Below, piece by piece: positions 53,559 to 61,677 of a stretch of 64,000 bases of DNA. Position 1 is the first letter of the stretch; every line of letters begins with the position of its first letter. The stretch spans positions 2,108,001 through 2,172,000 of the forward strand of contig NZ_CP125947.1 in the NCBI RefSeq assembly GCF_030064165.1, written 5' to 3'. The position numbers were made by a program, and so were the translations under genes. The stretch comes from Comamonas resistens (GTDB taxonomy: Bacteria; Pseudomonadota; Gammaproteobacteria; Burkholderiales; Burkholderiaceae_C). Under the pieces are notes generated by a model, which saw nothing but the letters and a program-made list of their open reading frames with translations, was not told where the DNA came from and did no database searches.

Positions 53559-53630
53559 CGTTTTGGGAACTAAGACTACCTCCATTGCAGTAGACACTTC
53601 CTAGCTTCAAGCCCTTACGCGCTCTAATAC

Positions 53631-54461
53631 TTAGAGCGGATAACACCACGGACCCACGAAGCGTGCATAGATAATCGCAGCGGCCAGTTTCAGCAACGCT
53701 TCGTGGATGTCCTGCCGCCTTTCAAAGCGAATGCGCAGCTTGACATAGCCCGCAAAGCATCCATGTGTTCACTCCACGACCCAGCGATGTTTGCCTAGCT
53801 TTCGCTGCTCTTGACTTCTCGCATGGCAATCCTGCTGGCGATACCGCGCTGCCTCAAGTAAGCACGGCAGCTCTTGTAGTCGTAGCCTTTATCCACGTGC
53901 AGCTTCGCCAGTCGTTTGCGTGCCCGCCCCAGTAGGCCTGCAACGGCTGGAATCGCATTCATGCACTTCTCGAACATCATGGAGTCGTGCCTGTTGGCGC
54001 CGCTGACCAGGATCACCATCGGGATGCCTCTGCCATCTACAACGAGGTGCCGTTTGGAGTCGAGCTTGTCTCTATCGGTGGGGTTGTGGCCCGTTTCTTG
54101 GCCCCCGGGGGCTTGGCACCGAGGAGCCATCCATACTGGCCCGGCTCCAATTAATCTGGTCATGTTCGCGCAGTCGCACCAGCATCGCCAGATGCAACTT
54201 CTGCCAGACGCCGTTGGCATTCCAATCACGTAAGCGCCGCCAGCAAGTCATACCGCTGCCGTAGCCCAGGGCCTGGGGGAGATCTTCCCAAGGAATGCCT
54301 GTTTACAGCACAAACAGGACGCCGTTGAGAGCTGCCTCATGGCTCACGGAGAGCTTGTGTGCGCCACCTTTGACCGAAGGTGTGAAGGCGGGGATTAGGG
54401 GCTGCAGCTTTCGCCACAGCTCTTTGCTAACGGGTTGCCTTGCTATGAGGACATGAAGCAT
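53631..54461 (-). pseudogene. Inactive IS5-family transposase
   Basis: Read on the minus strand from 54461, MLHVLIARQPVSKELWRKLQ leads into an IS5-type transposase but meets an in-frame TAA at 54305-54303. It continues TGIPWEDLPQALGYGSGMTCW, shifts frame near 54120-54110, gives HLVVDGRGIPMVILVSGANRH and DKGYDYKSCRAYLR, and shifts again near 53800 before the C-terminal part ending FVGPWCYPL at 53631. At least one stop and two frameshifts make it dead. Clear terminal repeats were not found, so the element's ends are not marked. Confidence 0.85.
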
Positions 54462-54889
54462 AAATACTTCATGCCGGTCTTAAAGGAAAGTAGTGTTAGC
54501 GGCGCTAAGAATGCGGCCGAAGCTTGCAGGAAGAACGTACGCGGCTGCCCGACGTAAATGCCGTTGTTGTTGTCGTCGAATGACTGCCGACTCAGGTCCT
54601 GAAGGTCTTCATCGACAAGCATTGCGATGCCTTCGAGGTCGAGCCGCTCTGCAAGGTCTTGCAGGTCGCTGCGTCGGCATATCGAAGACATGTGGAGCTG
54701 CTGCGCGAGCCACATAAGTGCTGTGCCCGCGCTCATTGCGACGATATGCGGATGCCACAGATTGAACGTGTCTGGGTAAGCCAACAGCAGGTCTATGGCT
54801 GCGAATTCCGGTTGAATTGACCGCTTGTGCCAGTCGCGACTGACCAGCCTGCCGGTCGTGACCGACTGAGTTCGGCCAGGAGCAGACAT
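54443..54889 (-). CDS. Hypothetical protein, probably cut at its 3' end by the IS5 remnant
   Basis: A 148-residue open frame, MSAPGRTQSVTTGRLVSRDW onward. The last 10 or so residues run into the IS5-type remnant, so the original C-terminus is probably lost. The middle part, LDLEGIAMLVDEDLQDLSRQS, looks like ordinary soluble protein, but I recognise no family. Its upstream end overlaps the dispersed repeat at 54820-54888. It may not be expressed. Confidence 0.4.
   Translation of the reverse strand: MSAPGRTQSVTTGRLVSRDWHKRSIQPEFAAIDLLLAYPDTFNLWHPHIVAMSAGTALMWLAQQLHMSSICRRSDLQDLAERLDLEGIAMLVDEDLQDLSRQSFDDNNNGIYVGQPRTFFLQASAAFLAPLTLLSFKTGMKYLCFMSS
54820..54888. repeat. Dispersed repeat, copy A
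   Basis: This sequence, with CGACTGAGTTCGGCCAGG and AGCAGACAT, shares the core CGGCCAGGAGCAG exactly with copy C at 57062-57108 and more loosely with copy B at 56379-56427. It stands at the left edge of the AT-richer block. Confidence 0.6.
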
Positions 54890-54893
54890 CGAG

Positions 54894-54909
54894 GAGTGGC
54901 TGGTTTCGG
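54894..54909 (+). repeat. 16-bp direct repeat, left copy
   Basis: GAGTGGCTGGTTTCGG is repeated exactly at 58152-58167. The two copies bracket the block of three orphan genes. Next to the left copy is a 12-bp tandem repeat GGTTTCGGGTAA (54902-54925). Confidence 0.8.
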
Positions 54910-55025
54910 GTAAGGTTTCGGGTAAGCTAAGTTACCCGTAGCGGCTACAGAAAAACGTCGCTGCGTGCAGCACAGCGCACCGCCACTGATTTCTATCGTT
55001 TGCCTCAAAAATCCGTCACACCCAA

Positions 55026-56300
55026 ATGCGAAGACTTCTAGCAACAGACCTTGGCATCTGGCCAATGATTCAAAGTCAAGAGCTCGTCTCGGACATGATG
55101 GTGAATGGTCCAGTTTACTGGGCTCAGTTGGCCGACTATCTGCTCATGTACGACCAGATAGTCATCCCCACAGGTAACTTGCAAATTTTGTCTGTGCTGA
55201 GGTTTATGCTGGGTGACGATGTCCTATTAGAACTACTCGAGACGAGAACTATCGTTTTTGCAAGATTTGATGAGTGGTTCGGATACATCGGAAACGCAGG
55301 TGTGGTCTCCTTCAAGTTCATGGGTGGGCCAGAAAAAAAACACACGGCGCCGAATCTAGCAACGAGCCATTGCTTACCTCTCGATGAAGCAATTGAGGTG
55401 ATGTTCATCACCACGAACCCGCTTTCAACGCGTGAAATACGACAGAAGTACAAGTCATTGCTCTTGACTCACACTGCACAGCTTGCCACCACACCAATCA
55501 TGGAAGCTGCTCGCTTAGAGGCCTACCGCGACATTGAGAACAGTCCGTACTTGCAGCATATGCTTTCCATTCGTAATGGAGGTCGACCCCTCAATTACTT
55601 GAAAGGCAGCAAATCGAATACTGTTACCACATTCAACCCACATGTCCGCCGGGGTAACGACACTCCACCTGAGATATGGGCAATATTGAGTGTCATGTTC
55701 GAAAACCTCCTTCTAAGCATCGGAGGTAAGACAGAAGTTGGCGAACTCACCGGTGATACAGCAACGCTTTCCGTGCTGCAGGCAAAGGGACAAAGACTGG
55801 GCTATTCGCCTCATGGACGTGAATCCTTTGCTCAACTACAGCAGGTATCGGGTGTCCCGGATCTGGGGCTGGCTTTTGCAAGCAAACAGTTGAGCGCCCG
55901 GCAAATCATCGAGCTCCGCCAATCTAAGCATGCACAGTCCTTTCGAGATTGGCTCGCTGAAGGCAATCCGTCGTCAACTGCACAAGAAACTCTGCAACGT
56001 TACGTTGAGAGCGTTGGAAAGCCTAGTTTGGTGGAGTCATTGCCAGCAAAACTACTGCGCTTTGCAACGACTACTACCTGGGGGGCATTGGAACCCGTTT
56101 CTGGTGCAGTCGTTGCCGCCGCAGACTCGTTTCTCCTAAGCAAATGGTTCCCAGGAACTAGTCCTAGACTTTTCATGCGGCAAGCAAAAGTCGTGACGAC
56201 CAACTCACCGGTGATTAGGCCTCCGCAACAGAAGGGACGCGACAGAAACGCCTTGTGCTCATGTGGAAGCGAAAAAAAGTACAAGCACTGCTGCGGCTAG
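55026..56300 (+). CDS. SEC-C motif protein, unknown function
   Basis: A 424-residue protein with a C-terminal zinc-binding SEC-C motif, NALCSCGSEKKYKHCCG (C-x-C...C-C at about 411-423). The rest (LIRE-type helices, YWAQLADYLLMYDQIVIPTG, LTHTAQLATTPIMEAARLEAY) matches nothing I recognise. SEC-C motifs occur in SecA and in many proteins of mobile and defence islands, probably as protein- or nucleic-acid-binding tails. Base composition is visibly more AT-rich than in the core genes. No good ribosome site precedes 55026; 55065 is an alternative start. Confidence 0.8.
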   Translation: MRRLLATDLGIWPMIQSQELVSDMMVNGPVYWAQLADYLLMYDQIVIPTGNLQILSVLRFMLGDDVLLELLETRTIVFARFDEWFGYIGNAGVVSFKFMGGPEKKHTAPNLATSHCLPLDEAIEVMFITTNPLSTREIRQKYKSLLLTHTAQLATTPIMEAARLEAYRDIENSPYLQHMLSIRNGGRPLNYLKGSKSNTVTTFNPHVRRGNDTPPEIWAILSVMFENLLLSIGGKTEVGELTGDTATLSVLQAKGQRLGYSPHGRESFAQLQQVSGVPDLGLAFASKQLSARQIIELRQSKHAQSFRDWLAEGNPSSTAQETLQRYVESVGKPSLVESLPAKLLRFATTTTWGALEPVSGAVVAAADSFLLSKWFPGTSPRLFMRQAKVVTTNSPVIRPPQQKGRDRNALCSCGSEKKYKHCCG

Positions 56301-56378
56301 CTAAACTGGGCCTCGGCATTTTGCAATCGACCTGGACCGCATTCGGCAGCTTTCAGTAAAACGATCGCACGCACAAAC

Positions 56379-56427
56379 GACTGCAAAGGGGCGGTCAGCG
56401 ACAGTCGCGGATCGGCCGGTAGCAGTC
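56379..56427. repeat. Dispersed repeat, copy B
   Basis: This copy begins GACTGC and ends GCAGTC, so its ends are complementary, with TCAGCGACAGTCGC between. It aligns well with copy C at 57062-57108. It lies between the SEC-C gene and the DUF2513 gene. Confidence 0.65.
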
Positions 56428-56592
56428 ATTCCATCAGTGGTCGATGTCTACTCATAATAAGCTCCAATCTTGAAATTTTTAGATTTGCCAAAAAAAGTTT
56501 GCATGCGATTGCCCACTCTAAGAATTTCGGATAGATTCTTTTTTATAGGAACGACGAAAATTTTCCCGGTCGTCTAAATTTAGTTAGCCAAA

Positions 56593-56970
56593 ATGAAAAG
56601 AGACCTAGACCTTGTGCGAAAAATCCTCATGTATTTTGAGGAAAAAGAAGATGACAAAATGGAGCGAGACATTGAGCTTGAAGGCTATGAGTCAAGCCTC
56701 ATTAGTTACCATCTATTAATCATGGATGAGGCTGGGCTTCTTCGCTGTGAGCGTTCTTACTCAAAAGCTACGCCTGATAGAGTTATCAAGGTTTACCCTT
56801 TTTCACTCACCTGGAAAGGTCACGAATTCTTAAGCACTGCGAAAAATGATGGGCTTTGGAGTAAGGCGAAAACTATTTCGATGAAACAGGCTGGAATTCT
56901 TTCCTTTGAGCTACTCAAAGAGCTTTTGATTAGCTTGGCCAAGGATCAAGCTGGAATTACCAATGGCTAA
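56593..56970 (+). CDS. DUF2513 family protein
   Basis: A 125-residue protein starting MKRDLDLVRKILMYFEEKED, the hallmark of DUF2513, with SYHLLIMDEAGLLRC and YPFSLTWKGHEFLSTAKND. The domain resembles a winged helix, so DNA binding is possible. These genes are common in prophages and islands of many bacteria, with no proven function. The gene is clearly AT-rich and lacks a strong ribosome site. Confidence 0.88.
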   Translation: MKRDLDLVRKILMYFEEKEDDKMERDIELEGYESSLISYHLLIMDEAGLLRCERSYSKATPDRVIKVYPFSLTWKGHEFLSTAKNDGLWSKAKTISMKQAGILSFELLKELLISLAKDQAGITNG

Positions 56971-57061
56971 CAAGGCATTCAAGCCCATGGATATGCCAAC
57001 CCAACAAACTCAGCAAGCGTTGATTTTCAGTGTGTTGGCCTTGGGTAGGTCTCACCCGAAT

Positions 57062-57108
57062 GACTGCAACGGTTCGATCAGCGACAGCCGCAACCGGCCA
57101 GGAGCAGC
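57062..57108. repeat. Dispersed repeat, copy C
   Basis: GACTGCAACGGTTCGATCAG followed by CGACAGCCGCAACCGG and CCAGGAGCAG matches copy B along nearly its whole length. It separates the DUF2513 gene from the next orphan gene. Confidence 0.65.
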
Positions 57109-57190
57109 CTCTGGAGAGAGACTTCTTCGGAGCCAACTAGATGTAAGCGCAGATTAGGATGTCATCTTTGACTCCAGTTCTCAACAAGCA

Positions 57191-58090
57191 ATGTCACCCT
57201 CGAATCCGGCATCTCAATCACAAGCTGGCAGTTCCATGCTTGACACATCCGCAACCCCCTCTGGCATCCGTCAATGTGCATCGCTTCCGCCATATGAAAG
57301 CGATTTGGTTTGCGACTTTTTCCGCCAAATCGGCAGACTTGAAGTCGAGCTTCACTACAAAAATGAGGTCACAGAACTAAAAGAGGACCTTCTTAATAAA
57401 ATATTTTCTACCGTCCTTTCCCAAGAACAAAGGAACATGGCTTATCAACAACTCAAAAAACTGATGAGCAGTCAAGAGACAAATAAACCTAAACCTTTAG
57501 CCGGATTGGTTGGCAATTCACAGAATCCTCTCGACCATCTCGTAGGAGATGTGCTTGGTCGCACTTCAATGGGACGTTATTTCATTATCGAATTCAAACG
57601 TCAGGCCATTGGTTTCCTTGAAGAGGTTGATCTCCAGATTGGAAAACCAGATCGTGCTGCGCTACTTTGTCACCTGCAATTTGATGACGACTGCCAAACG
57701 CTATCGTCAAAAGGGCACTTTGGTGCGCATTGGACGCCTATAGGGCTCCATTTGCAAAGCTACTTCACCCTAATCACCTCGGCCGAGGAGTCGTTTAGCG
57801 GCGTTCAGGATTTCTTCCGTAACGTCATCTGTGCAAGCGATTTTGGTTGGTCTGCAGACGAACTGCAGCAGTACATCGAATGCATGACTGCGCACGGGAG
57901 TCAGATAGAAACCGACAGTGGAAATCTGGTCTTCGGATACTTTACGCCAGAAGCAAAGTTCATTCTTATGACCGGCAGCGCAACTATCTTCGCCATGATC
58001 CAAGAAGCCTTCAGACGAGGCGATGCATATCGCAATCAAAAAAACGTCAGCAATCTGAGCACCACTGGAAAATCGTCTGCTAGACCTTAA
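57191..58090 (+). CDS. Orphan protein with a possible PD-(D/E)XK nuclease-like core
   Basis: A 299-residue protein of no family that I recognise. The segment LDHLVGDVLGRTSMGRYFIIEFKRQ places D120 fourteen residues before E134-F-K136, the spacing and context of a PD-(D/E)XK nuclease active site, and PYESDLVCDFF (E36) earlier could be the helix-borne acidic residue of that fold. The remaining C-terminal half has no clear motif. It is AT-rich compared with core genes. The first 30 residues are Ser/Pro-rich, so the true start may be later (57236 or 57437). A nuclease role is a hypothesis. Confidence 0.6.
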   Translation: MSPSNPASQSQAGSSMLDTSATPSGIRQCASLPPYESDLVCDFFRQIGRLEVELHYKNEVTELKEDLLNKIFSTVLSQEQRNMAYQQLKKLMSSQETNKPKPLAGLVGNSQNPLDHLVGDVLGRTSMGRYFIIEFKRQAIGFLEEVDLQIGKPDRAALLCHLQFDDDCQTLSSKGHFGAHWTPIGLHLQSYFTLITSAEESFSGVQDFFRNVICASDFGWSADELQQYIECMTAHGSQIETDSGNLVFGYFTPEAKFILMTGSATIFAMIQEAFRRGDAYRNQKNVSNLSTTGKSSARP

Positions 58091-58151
58091 CCAAAGGACA
58101 TGTAATTTTGTTCTTTAAAAATCAAAACAGTCATTTTTAAAATTCCGTAAC

Positions 58152-58167
58152 GAGTGGCTGGTTTCGG
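58152..58167 (+). repeat. 16-bp direct repeat, right copy
   Basis: An exact copy of the sequence at 54894-54909 lies 61 bp after the orphan gene and just before the IS1182 element. Confidence 0.8.
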
Positions 58168-58200
58168 TTAGCGAGTCAGGCTTGATGAGCGTCCCCTCTG

Positions 58201-59891
58201 GGTCGAGGCTGTGTGAAAACCCTCTCGTAGCCAACCCATGACCTGAATAAAGTCAATTCATCTCGGTTTCGGGAGATGGCATGCCTCGATTCATTGAAGG
58301 TCAAGCGCGGCAGCAAGTGACGCTGATGCCGGAATGTCTGGAGGACTTTATTGCTAAAGACAACCCGGTACGTGTTGTCGATGCCTTTGTCAGCGAACTC
58401 AATCTGCAGGCTTTGGGTTTTGACGGTGCAGAGCCTGCCTGTACGGGCAGACCTTCTTACCACCCAGCCGTGCTGCTCAAGATCTACATCTACGGCTATC
58501 TCAATCGGCTGCAATCGAGCAGACGGCTTGAACGTGAATGCCAGCGTAACGTTGAACTGATGTGGCTGACTGGGCGCTTGGCTCCTGACTTCAAAACGAT
58601 TGCAGACTTCCGCCGTGACAACGGCTCAGGCATTCGCAATGTGTGCCGCCGATTCGTACTTCTCTGCCGTGATCTGAAACTGTTCAGCCAGGCGCTGGTG
58701 GCCATTGATGGCAGCAAATTCAAAGCCGTCAACACGCGTGACAAGAACTTCACCTTGGGCAAGATCGACAAGCGGCAGCAGCAGATCGAAGAAAGCATCC
58801 AACGTTATCTGACGGCTTTGGATACAGCGGACCGCACGCAGCCTGTGGAGCTCGAAGCCAAGACCACAAGGCTCCAAGACAAGATCGCCATGTTGCGCAA
58901 GCAAATGCGGGTGCTCGATGCAGTGAAGGAGCAACTCAAAGAGCAGCCCGAGAAGCAACTCTCGATGACAGATCCTGATGCACGGTCCATGGCAACCAGT
59001 GGTCGAGGCTCGGGCATGGTGGCCTATAACGTGCAGGTGGCGGTCGATGCCAAACATCACCTGATCGTCACTCATGAGGTCACCAACCAAGGGCATGACA
59101 GAGCTGCTCTGGCATCCATGGCTCAAGCAGCTCGCAAGGCAATGGGAAAACGCAAACTGCAAGCTATTGCAGATCGTGGCTATTACAGCGGTGAGCAAAT
59201 CAAAGCGTGTGAAGATACAAGCATTGCAGCCATTCTTCCCAAGCCCAACACATCGGGTGCCCGAGCTCACGGGCGCTTTGACCGCTCAGACTTCATCTAT
59301 ATCCAAAGCGACGATGAATTCCAATGCCCTGCGGAACAGCGCGCGATCTATCGTTTTACGCGGGAAGAGAACGGCTTACAGATGCGTCGTTACTGGAGCA
59401 GTGCGTGTACGCAATGCACGATAAAAGCCCAATGCACACCGAGCGACTACCGCCGCATCAGCCGATGGGAGCACGAAGACGTGCTGGAGCGAGCACAACA
59501 GCGCTTGGACCAGATGCCCGACGCCATGATGGTGAGAAGAAGGACAGTCGAGCACGTGTTTGGCACCCTCAAGCATTGGATGGGGTACACGCACTTCCTG
59601 ACCAGGCGACTGCGCAACGTCAGCACGGAGATGAGCTTGAATGTGCTGGCTTACAACCTCAAGCGAGTGCTTGGAATCCTCGGGTTCGACAAAACGATGG
59701 CGGCGATGCATCTGGTGGGCGGGTGAGCCCTTTTAAAACCGGGAAATTAGCGACCTCAAGGGCTCTGGAATGCAATGAGAAGGCTGAGGGCGCTCTTGGC
59801 GTCGAAGGCGCCTCAGTCGTGCTTGCCTGAAATCTGCCAGTTGGATTGTTCAGCCATTAATAGTTTTTTGCGTTTCCACACAGCCTCGGTC
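58201..59891 (+). mobile_element. IS1182-family insertion sequence with 4-bp target duplication
   Basis: The ends carry the inverted repeat GAGGCTGTGTGAAAAC (from 58205), matching the complement of GTTTCCACACAGCCTC (to 59887) with one mismatch. GGTC flanks the element on both sides (58201-58204 and 59888-59891), a 4-bp target duplication. The coordinates include both copies. The transposase frame is intact. Confidence 0.88.
58281..59726 (+). CDS. IS1182-family transposase
   Basis: A 481-residue DDE transposase. It begins MPRFIEGQARQQVTLMP, then LQSSRRLERECQRNVELMWL, the IS1182 N-terminal pattern. VAIDGSKFKAVN carries the first catalytic aspartate, IADRGYYSG the second, and a C-terminal RRRTVEHVFGTLKHWMG the glutamate. 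A long helical insert (about 155-235) and a cysteine group CTQCTIKAQC precede the last motif. GGGAGATGGC lies upstream of the ATG. Confidence 0.95.
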   Translation: MPRFIEGQARQQVTLMPECLEDFIAKDNPVRVVDAFVSELNLQALGFDGAEPACTGRPSYHPAVLLKIYIYGYLNRLQSSRRLERECQRNVELMWLTGRLAPDFKTIADFRRDNGSGIRNVCRRFVLLCRDLKLFSQALVAIDGSKFKAVNTRDKNFTLGKIDKRQQQIEESIQRYLTALDTADRTQPVELEAKTTRLQDKIAMLRKQMRVLDAVKEQLKEQPEKQLSMTDPDARSMATSGRGSGMVAYNVQVAVDAKHHLIVTHEVTNQGHDRAALASMAQAARKAMGKRKLQAIADRGYYSGEQIKACEDTSIAAILPKPNTSGARAHGRFDRSDFIYIQSDDEFQCPAEQRAIYRFTREENGLQMRRYWSSACTQCTIKAQCTPSDYRRISRWEHEDVLERAQQRLDQMPDAMMVRRRTVEHVFGTLKHWMGYTHFLTRRLRNVSTEMSLNVLAYNLKRVLGILGFDKTMAAMHLVGG

Positions 59892-59949
59892 GATTGCTGC
59901 CGGCGGTCAGTACAAGCAGGCCGGTCACCTTGCATCGGAATGATGGTCA

Positions 59950-60338
59950 ATTAGCACCAGCTCCCGTACTATGGCGTCGACAAGGTGTGGCGGCAACTGG
60001 CACGCGAAGTGGTTGTCGTGGCCCGTTGCACAGTCGAGCCGATGCGAACGGAATTCGTGCTCGATGCGCTGGAACAAGATCTATACGCGCGGCAGCCAGA
60101 GCGCGATAGCCTGGTTTGCCACTCCGACAGAGGCACGCAGTGCGTCAGCATCCGGGACACCGATCGGCTGGCCGAAGCTGGTATCGAGCCTTCTGGGGGC
60201 AGTAAAGGCGAAAGCTATGATAATGCCTTGACCGAGTCCATCAACGGGCTCTACAAGGCCGAGCTGATTCACCACCGAGCGCCATGGAAGACAAAGGAGG
60301 CCGTGGAGTTCGCGACGCTCAAATTTCAACTATGTTGA
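59950..60338 (+). pseudogene. IS3-family transposase (orfB) fragment
   Basis: The frame reads YYGVDKVWRQLAREVVVVAR, then jumps to TEFVLDALEQDLYARQPER and to HSDRGTQCVSIRDTDRLAEAG followed by YDNALTESINGLYKAELIH, the second aspartate and glutamate motifs of IS3-type transposases. Much of the catalytic core between these parts, including the first aspartate region, is missing, so this is an internally deleted remnant. It lies between IS1182 and the recombinase module. Confidence 0.85.
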
Positions 60339-60507
60339 TAGCGAAGACGAAAAAGACGGAAGTAGGCATATCGGATCGGTTGCTTGCGTACCCACCTCCA
60401 GTTCTGTGACACGGTCAACTGATCAGTATAAGCAGTGCGATTGATGTTAGGTGCACTGACTTATGTTGCCTTCTAACGATTCGTAGAACACTTCGAAGGA
60501 AGTTGCT

Positions 60508-61677
60508 ATGAGGTTTGTTCTGGCCGACAAGAACCTTGTCGTTGGGGGGCGCTGTTATGAAGGTTTCCCTCTGCTCATCAACGATGATGGAGATGCCATG
60601 CAGCCTGCACAAACATGGCTTTGGGATTTGCTCGCTACAACAGGTCGCATTTCTAGTAAGAAGTCTTGGGAAAACTATGGCAGAGCTGTCTATGACTTTT
60701 TCGCCTTTGCATTGAGCAACGGCTATGACTGGAGGGCTCCTCCCGAGTTCGGGCTACCATGTGCCATTGTGGCTTGGCGCGACTGGTCGCGAGGCACACT
60801 GAAGCTTCAAGCCAGCACTATCAACCACCGGCTGCGGATTGTGGTGCGCTTCTATGAATGGACGATCAAAGAGAAGCTCATTGGGCAACTTCCTTTTGAC
60901 TACGTCACCATCCAGACCCACCGGCCACCTAGCTTCCTAGAACATGTGAATGCCACTGGCGGGATCATGCGGACTCCTCAGGTCTTGTTGCAGGAGAAGC
61001 AGCAGAACATCCGCTTTCTTACCAAGGAACAAATCGTTGTTTGCCACGAAGCTCTGAGCAATGTCACACATCGTTTGATGTTCGAGATCATGGTTCGCAC
61101 GGGTCTTCGGCAGATCGAGTGCCGCACTTTTCCTGATGCCGCTGGCTACGTGTTTGACCCTTCACGACGCAAAGACCTCCCACCTGGGCAAAAAATAAGT
61201 CTGCGTTTGGATCCGAAAGACATGGAGATCAAGAACAGCAAGCCGCGCAACATTGATATGCCCTTTGATCTGATGGAGAAACTCTGGGTGTATTCGGTGC
61301 GGCGCAGGCAGGGCCGTGCCAATGCCAATCGCAAGGGTGAAGAGCACTCACCTTTGTTCCTCACTGAGGCTGGCGTACCGTATCCGAAGGATGCTATCAC
61401 CGCCATCATGCGTGCCTTGGCCAAGCGGGTCGGATTTCCCGTTACCGCCCACATGCTTCGCCATACCTACGCCACCTATTTGCTGTGGAGCCTGCGCAAG
61501 AGCAAAACGTTCGAGGGCGAGCCGCTACTTTACGTCCGTGATCGTTTGGGGCACAGCGATGTCTCCACCACCATGATTTACCTCCACCTCATCAATGCGC
61601 TGGAGGGACAGTTGGTATCGGCCCACGAGGATGAGGTTGACCGGTTGTTCATGCCTGAAGGGGAGGCAGTAGCATGA
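60508..61677 (+). CDS. Tyrosine recombinase 1 of a three-gene module (GinA/RitA-like)
   Basis: A 389-residue tyrosine recombinase. An N-terminal SAM-like DNA-binding domain (about 40-130) is followed by the catalytic domain with R201 (TGLRQIE), H315-x2-R318 (HMLRHTYATYLL), H349 (RLGHSDVS) and the nucleophile Y358 (TTMIYLH), all intact. GAAGGAAG lies 7 bases before the ATG. Its stop overlaps the next recombinase gene by ATGA. It probably excises and integrates the island to which it belongs, together with the next two proteins. Confidence 0.92.
   Translation: MRFVLADKNLVVGGRCYEGFPLLINDDGDAMQPAQTWLWDLLATTGRISSKKSWENYGRAVYDFFAFALSNGYDWRAPPEFGLPCAIVAWRDWSRGTLKLQASTINHRLRIVVRFYEWTIKEKLIGQLPFDYVTIQTHRPPSFLEHVNATGGIMRTPQVLLQEKQQNIRFLTKEQIVVCHEALSNVTHRLMFEIMVRTGLRQIECRTFPDAAGYVFDPSRRKDLPPGQKISLRLDPKDMEIKNSKPRNIDMPFDLMEKLWVYSVRRRQGRANANRKGEEHSPLFLTEAGVPYPKDAITAIMRALAKRVGFPVTAHMLRHTYATYLLWSLRKSKTFEGEPLLYVRDRLGHSDVSTTMIYLHLINALEGQLVSAHEDEVDRLFMPEGEAVA

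Noticed and set aside
56964..57040. Integron attC site (GGCTAACAAGGCATTCAAGCC ... GTTGGCC pattern)
   Set aside because: The outer boxes are roughly complementary, but the inner L' arm complementary to CATTCAAGCC is missing and no integron integrase is in the window.
58151..58204. tRNA or tmRNA gene as an island target near the right 16-bp repeat
   Set aside because: No cloverleaf or CCA-ending stem was found; the only structure here is the IS1182 border.
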